NCBI GenBank assembly: GCA_015680635.1
Contig: JAABOA010000144.1
Location: 1 to 13,828 of the forward strand
Origin: Lunasporangiospora selenospora
Taxonomy: Eukaryota; Mortierellomycota; Mortierellomycetes; Mortierellales; Mortierellaceae
Length of the DNA: 13,828 nt
Direction: 5' to 3'
Shown in pieces: positions 6,839 through 13,592 of the stretch; the stretch's first letter is position 1, and every line of letters begins with the position of its first letter. Made by a program: the position numbers and the translations under genes. A model generated the notes under the pieces. That model had not been told where the DNA came from, ran no database searches, and saw nothing but the letters and a program-made list of their open reading frames with translations.

Positions 6839-8834
6839 GAGACTGGTTCGAGGGTTGCATCCTGATGCGACATCAACTTGATTGGCGTCATTGCCCCGAG
6901 CATCAGCTCTTTGCTCTGAAGAAGCTTTTGGAGCCTATAATTCTCTGCCTCCGCAACCGCCGCGCGTTCTCGTGCCTCTGCTCGCTCCTGTCGTGCCTTG
7001 GCCACACTCTCTCGAACCTCTTGGATTTCTCCTTGAGCTTTGACCATCATCATCATCGCCTCACCCCGCCTCAACTCGGTATCCTTCATCATGGACTCTA
7101 ATTTAGCGTCCGATAATTGGGTCGCGTACGATGTCAACCGCTCCTCCAAGATCTTTCGCTGACGGTATTCAGACTCGATGATCGACTTTAGCTCCGCCAT
7201 CTGAATACGATATTGGACCATTTCTTCCCGCATCCATGACATCTCGCGAACGATTTCCTGATTCCCAAACACTGACATTGTCGAAGTAGTCGACGGAAGA
7301 GGCGTTCCTGAACGAAGAAAAGACGATGGTAGCATAGAGGTGGCCAATGGATCCATTTGTACTGACCTTAATGGTGAGGCCATAGTGGTTGCTGCAATAG
7401 CTGACGGTTCCAGAGACATTGATTTCTTTGGTACTTGCACAGCGCTACTCGAGACGCTATCCCTTCTAGATGGCACTAAAAAATCGTCTTGAATGCCAGC
7501 GGCACTTGTTGCCACCTTTAATTGATTTCCCGGTTCGGTTGCCAATGTCGGTGGATTAATATGGTTCCGGTCAACTTCCATAAACTCTCTTGTAGCGGAT
7601 CCTGCTTTACTCCAGGGCACGGGAGGTTGCTCAACTGGGCGATGACTCGGAGTATTATAATCCGTAATAGTAGCTGACGCATTCAAAGAGGCTGGTTCTG
7701 TGTGTCGTCCATCATCTGCTGCAACACTCATTGTGCTGGACATTGACATGGGTGACCCTGACCGCGACCGTGATAACGCATCGGCTGCAATATCTTTGGC
7801 TCTAGTGCTGTATCCAGTCGCTGTTCCTGCAGAGGCCAGGGTGTTGGTGTTGGCGATCCAATCAGACCCTAGTTGAAACAAAGGAATAACAATGGTAAAC
7901 CTTGAGTCAATATACTTTCGGCAGAGTTTGTCACATATACGAGTCAAAAAAAAAAAGTACTTGCCTCCTTCTGCACGGCCTTGGTCACTTGAGTTATGAA
8001 GCCTAGGCTTCTTGGTTGTATTGTTACTTTGTTGATCCAGAGAGAGAACGGACTGAGTCACGTCGTTTGAATTTCCGTCTACTCCCCGCTTTTGAGATCG
8101 GTTGATGTCTGGGGTGATATCAGACGATATTGGGGTCTTGCTTGATAGAGGTCGCTGTTGCTGCTGCTGCCGCTGTTGTTGTAATAGAAACATGGTGCTC
8201 TGTCGGATATTGTTGCCATCGATATTAACATTCCCCAGTGGTGGCGTGGGCAATGACTGTACTGCTGACTTTGTTGCCCCGAACAGAGCGGCGACTGGTT
8301 GTGACATTGTGTCTGGGACGGCACCGGTTATGGCTTTGGAAGAGGTAATAGTATCGGAAGCGTGTGGAGAAGATACTCGTGCTCTTGGTGAAAGTGGAAC
8401 AGCGTCGCTACGTGGAGAAGAACCCTGAGTGTGCACCGGGTTGGGTGTGTGGGATGATGAAGGAGCATTGTTTCGAGAGGTTGGCTTGATGTCAGGCTTG
8501 TGTCTGCTCATGTCGGTGGCTGCATTCGCCAGGGGTTTGGTGCTGGGTGTCTTTTGGGGCATGTCTGCGACTTTTTCACTCCTGGACTCAGCGCTGTTCT
8601 TGCGTCGTGGGGCTGGGGGTTACTATAGAGGAGCCTGCTCCCACGCTCTGACTCGGCCCTTCTGTGCGAAGAAAGGGGGCTAGCCCCTGGTGAATCTTCA
8701 TCCCGTCTGCTGCCTTCGCTCCGAGTGCGTTGATGGTAGTAGGGATCAAAGTTTTTGCCCTTGTAATTGCTGTAATTGCCGTAATTGCCGGATTGGCCGT
8801 AATAGCCATTGTACCAACGAGAAGAATCCTGCAT
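6817..8834 (-). CDS. Low-complexity protein with polyQ tract and C-terminal coiled coil (3 exons, 620 aa)
   Basis: No family is recognised. Exons 8834-8624, 8564-7965 and 7868-6817 give a 620-residue product starting at the ATG at 8832-8834. Residues 1-35 are rich in Tyr, Gly, Asn and Ser (GYYGQSGNYGNYSNY), prion-like in composition. Residues about 36-470 are Ser/Thr/Pro/Arg-rich and predicted disordered, with a glutamine tract at about 199-207 (QQQRQQQQQ) and a basic patch QKRG...KKPR (about 228-258) that could serve as a nuclear localisation signal. Residues about 473-594 form a clear coiled coil beginning near NQEIVREMSWMREEM. The first join is needed because the Y/G-rich frame and the main frame are offset. 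If the first intron is not real, the start would be the internal ATG at 8560-8562. A nuclear or RNA-granule scaffold is possible, but that is speculation. Confidence 0.7.
7869..7964 (-). other. GC-AG intron, 96 nt, in frame and stop-free
   Basis: On the minus strand the donor is GGAG|GCAAGTA, the typical GC-AG donor, and the acceptor is TTTCAACTAG|GGTCT. The intron is a multiple of three with no stop, so reading through would insert 32 residues that start KYFFFLTRIC. That segment is hydrophobic and unlike the Ser/Pro-rich flanks, which favours removal. The nearby GT in GCAAGT is not usable, because joining it gives an immediate stop. Confidence 0.7.
8155..8181 (-). repeat. CAG/CAA trinucleotide tract encoding polyglutamine
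   Basis: Nine codons read QQQRQQQQQ, mixing CAG and CAA with one CGG arginine interruption. Such tracts expand and shrink between strains. Confidence 0.85.
8565..8623 (-). other. Proposed 59-nt intron joining the Y/G-rich exon to the main frame
   Basis: On the minus strand the donor is CTATA|GTAACC and the acceptor AGTCGCAG|ACATG. The 59-nt length shifts the frame so that residues 1-70 join the frame of the internal ATG at 8562, through a split AAC codon. The donor is not the strongest form and a CTGAG branch-like site lies about 25 nt before the acceptor. Confidence 0.55.
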
Positions 8835-9177
8835 TCCGGCAACAGTGCTCCTCTCTCTCCTCTCTCTCTCTCTTTTGTCCTTTCCAAAAAAAAAAAAAAA
8901 AAAAGGCTGTCGGACTACAGTAATTTCTACAGGGCTAAGCTTCCCTGCTCAGTGTAATGTGCAATGTGTCTAGGTCTAGAATGAATAATGCAAATGCCGT
9001 CGTCAATGATCAGTGGTTGGGAAGAAGGAAATAAAATTATAATTATCTTTTCTTCCTCACAGGTTGGATACATGGACACCAGTGCAGCCAAGCCATCGTA
9101 TCCTGATATTTGGTTTGGATCTTGTCCACTGTCCCGTAGCAAGGAGACTAAGACCACTTACTGTCGTCCCTTTCGCC
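8835..9177. other. Intergenic: promoter/5' UTR of the 8834 gene and 3' UTR of the F-box gene
   Basis: These 343 bp hold the 3' end of the F-box transcript and the promoter of the next minus-strand gene. Read on the minus strand there is a T19 tract and then a GA-rich microsatellite directly before the ATG at 8834. No consensus AATAAA or TATA box is evident, and no further gene is seen. Confidence 0.55.
8848..8904. repeat. CT/GA microsatellite and A19 homopolymer
   Basis: An interrupted CT run at about 8848-8872 is followed by TTTTGTCCTTTCC and 19 A residues at 8886-8904. On the gene strand this is a poly(dT) tract about 55-70 bp upstream of the start codon, then a GA-rich leader. Poly(dA:dT) tracts commonly exclude nucleosomes at fungal promoters. 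Confidence 0.9.
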
Positions 9178-10749
9178 CTATATTTCCTCTTGGAGCGAAT
9201 AGATTCTCTGATTGAATAGAAACCCTTGGAGCGATTCTGATCTCTGAAGAAAACTAAATGCAATATCAATGACCTCTGGCCGCTGCTCTAGAGGGGTGGC
9301 GGGTGTGACTAGAACCAGCTCATTTAGCCTTGTTGCCTGTGCAATATTCTGAAAAAGGCCTTTCATACCCGATCCATAAGCCCTAGACACTATTGCACTC
9401 TCGGACTGCATCTCCTCTCTGTCATTATCCTCACTACCGCCAATCTCGCCCATCGTGATCTCTTCCTGCACGGTCGGCATAATCCCCACTTCTGGAAGCA
9501 AAAGAGCCATTGAACAGACCACCAGCCGCGAAGCACAGGCCCATTTGGAGCCCCTGAACCGTGAAAAGGAGACCGAGCAATTCGACCGAAAACTTGTCAA
9601 GTTTGGGCATTCCTCCAATAGCAACACTACACTGTCATCCAACCCCACGGTTGCTGCTTTCATTTCAAAACTCTCCAACGTTGACCAGTGCTTTCTCACC
9701 ACTAATTGCGCCATATTGACAGAGTTTGAGAGCTGGGAAAGGGTCAGGCTCTGCAAGACAGAAATCGATCCTACTAATTCGAGTGTGTCTGGACCAGGGA
9801 GTTGCTCTCCATTCAGTGTTATCGTCTTCAGACTCGTCAGTGAGCGACAGTGGTTTGTGATCGCCGTGAAAAGTTCTCTTGTTCTGTTGTCCACACAGTC
9901 TGTTACGATTTCAAGATGATTAAGGTGTGACCACTGAGGGACCAGTTTGATTGTTTCGTTTGTGCACCCAAACAAAGCGAGATGCTGTAACGGATTGTGG
10001 CCCTCATTTTTTGCCATTTGGTCTGTCGTTTTCTCTGGGTATGCAGTCGCTCCACTGTTCAAAGGAGGTGGGTGTCCTGTTGGTGATACAAACTTGTGTC
10101 CATTATCCCTAAACCTTTTGCTGTCAAACGGTCCATAGACAAGCGTTTTCAATTGGCGGCAAAGAGTTGCCAAGCTGTAAAAGATGGGCCCCCAGTAGCC
10201 TCTTCGGATCGGTCGAACGTTAAAGGTGAGAATCTCAAGGCGCGAAAGAGATCCTAAAGCCTGCACCAGAGCATTGACTTCCTTTGGAACAACGGCTACT
10301 TTTAAATGAACCTCTTTCAGTCGCTTGTTCCTCATAATCAAATGCACCAGCTCGTGGTTGTGATCAAAGGGCGGCATAGCAACTGCGCCGACCCCAATCC
10401 AGGTGGTGACTGTGAGTACTGAAAAGTCTAGAAAGGTCAAGTTGGTGCATTCTGGAGAGAGGTCACGGATCAGACGAAAAGAGTCTGCAGTGAGTGAGTG
10501 TATAAGGCAGCTGTTCCTGGTTAAAGGGGCTCTCGAGGGACCATAATGCTTTGGTGTCTCGGGATCAGAGGTGTCGTAAGAGTCGTAGGATTCGGCAATG
10601 ATTGTCTTCCATAGCCATGGTTTAAAGTCAAACTCCCATTGCTTGCAAACGCAAACGCATGATGCGAGGTCGTTGAGAGGAAGACAAACAGCTATGAGTT
10701 TGATGGCATCTGGAACGTCGAAGATAGTGAAGGCGGTTTGAGACAGCAT
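9178..10749 (-). CDS. F-box-like / leucine-rich repeat protein (523 aa)
   Basis: The N-terminus (about residues 8-45: IFDVPDAIKLIAVCLPLNDL, then SCVCVCKQW and WLWKTI) fits a degenerate F-box: a short helical module with a hydrophobic start, a C..V.K.W core and a Trp near the end. F-box proteins usually bind Skp1 and bring substrates to an SCF ubiquitin ligase. The remainder has irregular leucine-rich segments such as CTNLTFLDF, LKEVHLKV, LEILTFNV, LNHLEIVTDC, LQSLTLSQL and CPNLTSF, the usual substrate-recognition arrangement. The first ATG in frame is at 10747-10749 (MLSQTAF). The frame stays open 15 codons upstream to a TTG, which I do not use. The single exon ends in TAG at 9178-9180. No intron is required. 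The substrate is unknown. Confidence 0.85.
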   Translation of the reverse strand: MLSQTAFTIFDVPDAIKLIAVCLPLNDLASCVCVCKQWEFDFKPWLWKTIIAESYDSYDTSDPETPKHYGPSRAPLTRNSCLIHSLTADSFRLIRDLSPECTNLTFLDFSVLTVTTWIGVGAVAMPPFDHNHELVHLIMRNKRLKEVHLKVAVVPKEVNALVQALGSLSRLEILTFNVRPIRRGYWGPIFYSLATLCRQLKTLVYGPFDSKRFRDNGHKFVSPTGHPPPLNSGATAYPEKTTDQMAKNEGHNPLQHLALFGCTNETIKLVPQWSHLNHLEIVTDCVDNRTRELFTAITNHCRSLTSLKTITLNGEQLPGPDTLELVGSISVLQSLTLSQLSNSVNMAQLVVRKHWSTLESFEMKAATVGLDDSVVLLLEECPNLTSFRSNCSVSFSRFRGSKWACASRLVVCSMALLLPEVGIMPTVQEEITMGEIGGSEDNDREEMQSESAIVSRAYGSGMKGLFQNIAQATRLNELVLVTPATPLEQRPEVIDIAFSFLQRSESLQGFLFNQRIYSLQEEI

Positions 10750-10980
10750 TTCCGGAGGAGTAGCTGGGGGGAGACGCTGCGGGGAATGCGACAAAGCGAA
10801 TGAGAAAGAAAAAACAAGGGTTTCTTTTTGAGGGTGGGAACTCTTTTTTGAACGTTTGTCCGTGTGATTGCGGCATTATTTGCTCGGAAATGCACTTGCG
10901 AGGATTTGCAACAGCAAAAGTACTTCTCCCTTTTCTTTTTCCATTGCATTTCTTCCTTTTAGAACTACCAGTGGTTTGTC

Positions 10981-11006
10981 TTGTCCACAGAGAGTTTTGT
11001 CCACAG
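10981..11006. repeat. Direct repeat TTGTCCACAG x2
   Basis: TTGTCCACAG occurs at 10981-10990 and again at 10997-11006, 16 bp apart start to start. It may be a paired binding site in the upstream region of the F-box gene. It resembles a bacterial DnaA box only by coincidence. Confidence 0.6.
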
Positions 11007-11235
11007 TTTTGGACGAAAAAGGCGTTTCCGTAAGCTACCACACACCGTCTGAAGGAAATGGACCACAGTCTTCTTTAAATTCTTCAACAACGGATCGCAG
11101 CATGCGGTATACATCGTTTGGAGCCTTGGTACGCGCTGTTTGGCAAAAGACCCTCTCCAAATCAAAAAGGGAGCCCAAAAGTTCTCTTGGATCTCTCGCT
11201 GAGAGCCCATGATCCTGACAAAGGACAAAAAAATC

Positions 11236-11241
11236 AAAAAA
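11236..11241 (-). terminator. RNA polymerase III terminator of tRNA-Asn
   Basis: AAAAAA on the plus strand reads TTTTTT on the tRNA strand, 10 bp beyond the tRNA 3' end. This is the standard Pol III stop signal. Confidence 0.85.
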
Positions 11242-11251
11242 GAGAATACAC

Positions 11252-11325
11252 CGCTCCTGGGTGGGCTTGAACCACCAACCTCCTGATTAACAGTCAGACG
11301 CGCTAACCAATTGCGCCACAGAAGC
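11252..11325 (-). tRNA. tRNA-Asn (anticodon GTT), 74 nt, no intron
   Basis: On the minus strand the gene starts GCTTCTG and its acceptor pairs with CAGGAGC (one G-T pair), followed by discriminator G. The A box TGGCGCAATTGG is a perfect match. The anticodon arm is TCTGA-CTGTTAA-TCAGG, with anticodon GTT at 11289-11291. The T-arm is GGTGG-TTCAAGC-CCACC. All four stems close. The B box reads GGTTCAAGCCC, with A57 in place of the usual G57, which is tolerated. CCA is not encoded, as expected for a eukaryotic gene. A T6 terminator follows. Confidence 0.97.
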
Positions 11326-11379
11326 TTCAACTTGAAGGATTGAAGTTTTGTAATGTTTTGCTTTTGCGGGGGTATATGC

Positions 11380-11510
11380 TCCTTAAATGCACATATTCTA
11401 TAAATGCATTATATATCTTGAAGCGATTCTATAAATGCAATTTATACCTATAAACTCTACATGCCCACGTGAGGCCCTCGTTTACAAAAAATCTATAAAT
11501 GCAATTTATT
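11380..11510. repeat. Cluster of TCTATAAATGCA sites with ATAAAT-GCA-ATTTAT inverted repeats
   Basis: The 12-mer TCTATAAATGCA occurs at 11397-11408, 11428-11439 and 11492-11503, and a 10/12 match lies at 11380-11391. In the last two copies it continues to ATAAATGCAATTTAT, an inverted repeat with a GCA spacer. At 11430-11446 this is a perfect 7+3+7 site. The spacings of 31 and 64 bp are close to 1:2. The cluster lies 55-185 bp upstream of tRNA-Asn. It could be a set of protein-binding sites or an AT-rich element remnant. Confidence 0.75.
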
Positions 11511-11750
11511 TAACTGCTGCCCTCGCTCAAGGCACATTCGGGCTTGCGGACCATCGGGGAGGAAAAAAAATAGAGAGAAACGCTGTCCTGGTGCGCAGAA
11601 CAACGTTGCAGTAGTCCGACAGGCCCTCAAGGTTTGGGGGCGATGGAGGGAATGGGTCGCATCTCATTCAGGTAACAATATTTTTTCTTCAACTTTTTAC
11701 ACGACTCGAGAGAGACAGCCATCGTTGCGCGTGGCCTAGGCTGTGTGAGC
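11511..11750. other. Unassigned region with short inverted repeats
   Basis: No coding frame of note. A plus-strand ATG at 11643 opens a short frame ending in CATTCAG|GTAACA, which resembles a first exon with a donor, but no downstream partner is found. ACAGCC at 11715-11720 can pair with GGCTGT at 11738-11743. Confidence 0.4.
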
Positions 11751-11878
11751 AGCTTTGGTTAGTAGGGAAGGATTGCCACTGTTTTGCGGTGGCCTTTGGC
11801 TAGATTAGTTTTGATATTAGTCTAGTCTTTGCCTGTACGGTTATACCAGCAGAATCAAATTGTTAAAAAAAAAAAAAA
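11751..11878 (+). repeat. Diverged tandem repeat, copy 1, with A15 tail and two hairpins
   Basis: The unit begins AGCTTTGGTTAGTAGGGA and ends in a run of 15 A. It contains a 7-bp hairpin (GCCACTG 11775-11781 with CGGTGGC 11787-11793, one T-G pair) and a 10-bp hairpin (CTAGATTAGT 11800-11809 with ATTAGTCTAG 11816-11825, two wobble pairs). The A tail suggests a retroposed RNA or SINE-like unit. No tRNA head or other known family is recognised. Confidence 0.7.
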
Positions 11879-11990
11879 AGCTCTGGTTAGTAAGGGATTG
11901 CTACCGTAAAGCAGTATCCAGGGCTAGCTTAGTTCTAGTTTTGTCTTTACTTCCTATGGCTATCCTAGTAGTAGATTATTAAAAGAAAAG
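11879..11990 (+). repeat. Diverged tandem repeat, copy 2
   Basis: The unit begins AGCTCTGGTTAGTAAGGGAT and follows copy 1 directly. It keeps the same order of blocks (GGATTGC, CCAG/GGCTAG, TTAGTT, GTCTTT, a C-rich stretch, then ATTGTTA/ATTATTA) and ends in AAAAGAAAAG. The first hairpin of copy 1 is largely lost here, so the two copies are old relative to each other. Confidence 0.65.
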
Positions 11991-12170
11991 GCAAGGCTGT
12001 GGGATTCGAACGAGCTGATATATGTGTGCGAGATCTTTGTTGTGTCCTCGAGAAGAGGTAAAAGAGAAAGAAAGGGACAAACCACTCGTTGTGAGTATTG
12101 ACCTACACGCGCGCCTTGCTTTTCGGACAGGGCAGAAAAGATAGAGAATTGCTGATAGAGGAGTAGACTC

Positions 12171-12186
12171 TTTGGAAGCTTCCAAA
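12171..12186. promoter_or_regulatory. 16-bp perfect palindrome TTTGGAAGCTTCCAAA
   Basis: The sequence equals its own reverse complement over 16 bases. Its centre, GGAAGCTTCC, fits two inverted nGAAn units of a heat-shock element, though such elements usually need three. It may bind a dimeric protein, but there is no gene close by to assign it to. Confidence 0.4.
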
Positions 12187-12743
12187 AAGAAAAAGAAAAA
12201 ACTTCCCAGGTAAAAATAAAAATAAACAAACTCGCGTGTCAAGACCCTGGCCCAGCGACGTGGGGTTTACAGGACCCGGTTTACCCCTGGAGAGACAGTG
12301 AGAAAATAAAACGAAGGAAGGAGAGTAGTCAGTTGCGCTGAACAGGTACCTTGGTTTAGCTCACATGGATACCATTGGGCTGAGTGTGTGCAGGTCAGGG
12401 TCCAGGGGGCATCACGTCAGAGTGGAACAAAGGGGAGCGGAAATTCGCTGGAGAAGAGTCCGGAAGAAGGAGAAGGGAGCGTTGTCAAAAGTCAAGTGGA
12501 AACCGAGGACAGAGTGATTGTTAATCTGAAAGAGAGCACTACAGCCATTACGCCATTTGGTGTCCTGTGTCCAGTTTACAGACCGTTTTTCCAGAATTCA
12601 AAAGTCAGCCATGCTTGTCCCACCAGCACATGGTGGGCTGTGTTGTGTGTATACATCATCCACGACTCTAAATTTACTGCTCAGCCGAAGGGCGGATCTC
12701 CTTTTCTGCCTTTTCTCTTTCTCTCTTTTCCCTCTTTGTGCTC

Positions 12744-12749
12744 AATAAA
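12744..12749 (+). terminator. AATAAA, possible plus-strand poly(A) signal
   Basis: AATAAA follows a pyrimidine-rich stretch (12700-12740). It would end a plus-strand transcript from the otherwise gene-free region, but no convincing coding sequence is upstream, so it may be chance. Confidence 0.2.
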
Positions 12750-13201
12750 GTGCGCGCAGATAATATCTTTGCAGTGTCGTTGAGTGGCCTCAGGAGCTAG
12801 ACACGCCCTGAATTAATAGATTGAGCTTCATCACACTAGCGGGCATAAACATGGTGCACAATCACTTAGACCGTGAGCAAATCGTTTTAACAAGGGGGCC
12901 GATGGAGGAAGAGACGTGAATCCGGTGCCCTGAGTCGGGAGAAAAAAACAAGACGTGTTTGTGTGTAAAAGGCTAGACTGTGGGTGGCAAGAGGTGTCCG
13001 CTGCAAGGGGGCCGGGTAGGATAGGACGAGACGGATAGACAGATAGGTGGGCGTGGTAGAGATCGAGTCTTGGCATGACCACAAGTGAGATCCCAAGCAA
13101 GCAAAAGAGGCAGCCCAGTAGTACAGAGACGTAGAGGAGGGGGGCGAGGTTCAGTGTCGTACAAGAGGGCTGGGCCATGTGCTATTTTTGACCATTCCAC
13201 G

Positions 13202-13218
13202 GAACAGTCTCTCTGTTC
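13202..13218. promoter_or_regulatory. Inverted repeat GAACAG-N5-CTGTTC
   Basis: A perfect 6+5+6 inverted repeat lies about 70 bp upstream of the TATA box of the secreted-protein gene. Its position and symmetry suit an upstream activator or repressor site. The binding protein is unknown. Confidence 0.35.
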
Positions 13219-13286
13219 TCTTTAGGACTGATGAGACAAGGGCCTCTCCCACCAGGTCCGATCCTGCGGGCTGAAGCCGACTCAAC

Positions 13287-13294
13287 TATAAAAG
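13287..13294 (+). promoter_or_regulatory. TATA box (TATAAAAG) of the secreted-protein gene
   Basis: A consensus TATA box lies 179 bp before the ATG at 13466. Transcription would start near 13315-13330, giving a leader of about 140 bp that is rich in CT (13320-13400), a common feature of strongly expressed fungal genes. Confidence 0.75.
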
Positions 13295-13465
13295 GCTCGG
13301 GAAGACCCACTCACACCTCCTTCTATTCACCATCATCATCCTCTCTCTTCTCTCTCTCTTTACGTTTTTTTCCTCGTCATCTCGTCTCTCTCTATAGAGG
13401 TTTTAATTCCACACGGCCATCTTGTCTACATCCACACACACATACAAATACAGCTCACTCCCACC

Positions 13466-13592
13466 ATGGGTTCGTCCGTTATAACCCGCTCTTGGGCCTT
13501 CCTCGCCCTCCTCGTCTGCTTCCTTGCCTCGACCGTGAGCGCAGACCCCATTTCTATCAACGCCACTGTTCCTGACTTTGGTTCCGCAGGAG
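13466..13592 (+). CDS. Secreted protein, first exon (3' partial)
   Basis: The ATG lies in CCACCATGG, an ideal start context, downstream of a TATA box and a CT-rich leader. The exon encodes 42 complete codons plus one base. Residues 1-26 are a classical signal peptide: a short n-region with Arg8, hydrophobic core WAFLALLVCFLA, and a VSA cleavage site before Asp27. The mature start reads DPISINATVPDFGSAGG, with a possible N-glycosylation sequon N32-A-T34. The product should enter the secretory pathway, for export or the cell wall. The exon ends GCAGGAG|GTAAGA, a strong phase-1 donor. Too little is present to name the family. Confidence 0.8.

Larger units (their letters stand above)
10750..11251. 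other. Intergenic: F-box gene promoter/5' UTR and tRNA 3' flank
   Basis: This 502-bp stretch lies between the F-box start codon and tRNA-Asn, both on the minus strand. On the minus strand a long pyrimidine stretch ending CCCCGCAG just before the start codon looks like a possible 5'-UTR splice acceptor, but I cannot place its donor with confidence. A 10-bp direct repeat and the tRNA terminator are entered separately. I see no other gene. Confidence 0.5.
11991..13200. other. Long region without a supported protein gene
   Basis: About 1.2 kb with many short frames on both strands but none with convincing composition. A 50-codon frame on the plus strand (12365-12517) is highly basic and unlike known proteins. 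A 115-codon minus-strand frame (13178-12831) starts with a hydrophobic segment but then becomes Pro/Leu-rich, like a chance reading of a G-rich strand. A plus-strand AATAAA at 12744-12749 hints at a transcript end. A palindrome at 12171-12186 is entered separately. Confidence 0.45.

Noticed and set aside
10981-11006. Resemblance of TTGTCCACAG repeats to bacterial DnaA boxes and a replication origin
   Set aside because: The surroundings are clearly eukaryotic (spliced genes, Pol III tRNA), so DnaA is not expected. Kept only as a short direct repeat.
8907-11622. Shared 12-mer GTAGTCCGACAG at 11611-11622 and, inverted, at 8907-8918
   Set aside because: About ten such 12-mer matches are expected by chance between all positions of a 13.8-kb window, and the flanks do not extend the match.
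12002-12012. CGTTCGAATCC on the minus strand, one base from a tRNA B box, next to the end of tandem copy 2
   Set aside because: No A box is found upstream, and the flanks do not form T-stem or acceptor pairs.
11979-12242. Minus-strand frames of 87-89 codons rich in Phe, Ser and Leu
   Set aside because: The composition comes from a purine-rich plus strand (GAAAAGAAAA-type runs), and two overlapping frames are equally open, the mark of low-complexity DNA.
12365-12517. Small plus-strand ORF of 50 codons starting MDTIGLSVC
   Set aside because: Very basic composition from a G/A-rich strand, no recognisable motif, and no clear promoter. An open frame of this length is common by chance.
12831-13178. 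115-codon minus-strand frame with a hydrophobic N-terminal segment, divergent from the secreted-protein gene
   Set aside because: After the first 35 residues it is Pro/Leu/Ser-rich without domains, as expected from a chance reading. No splice or promoter signals support it.
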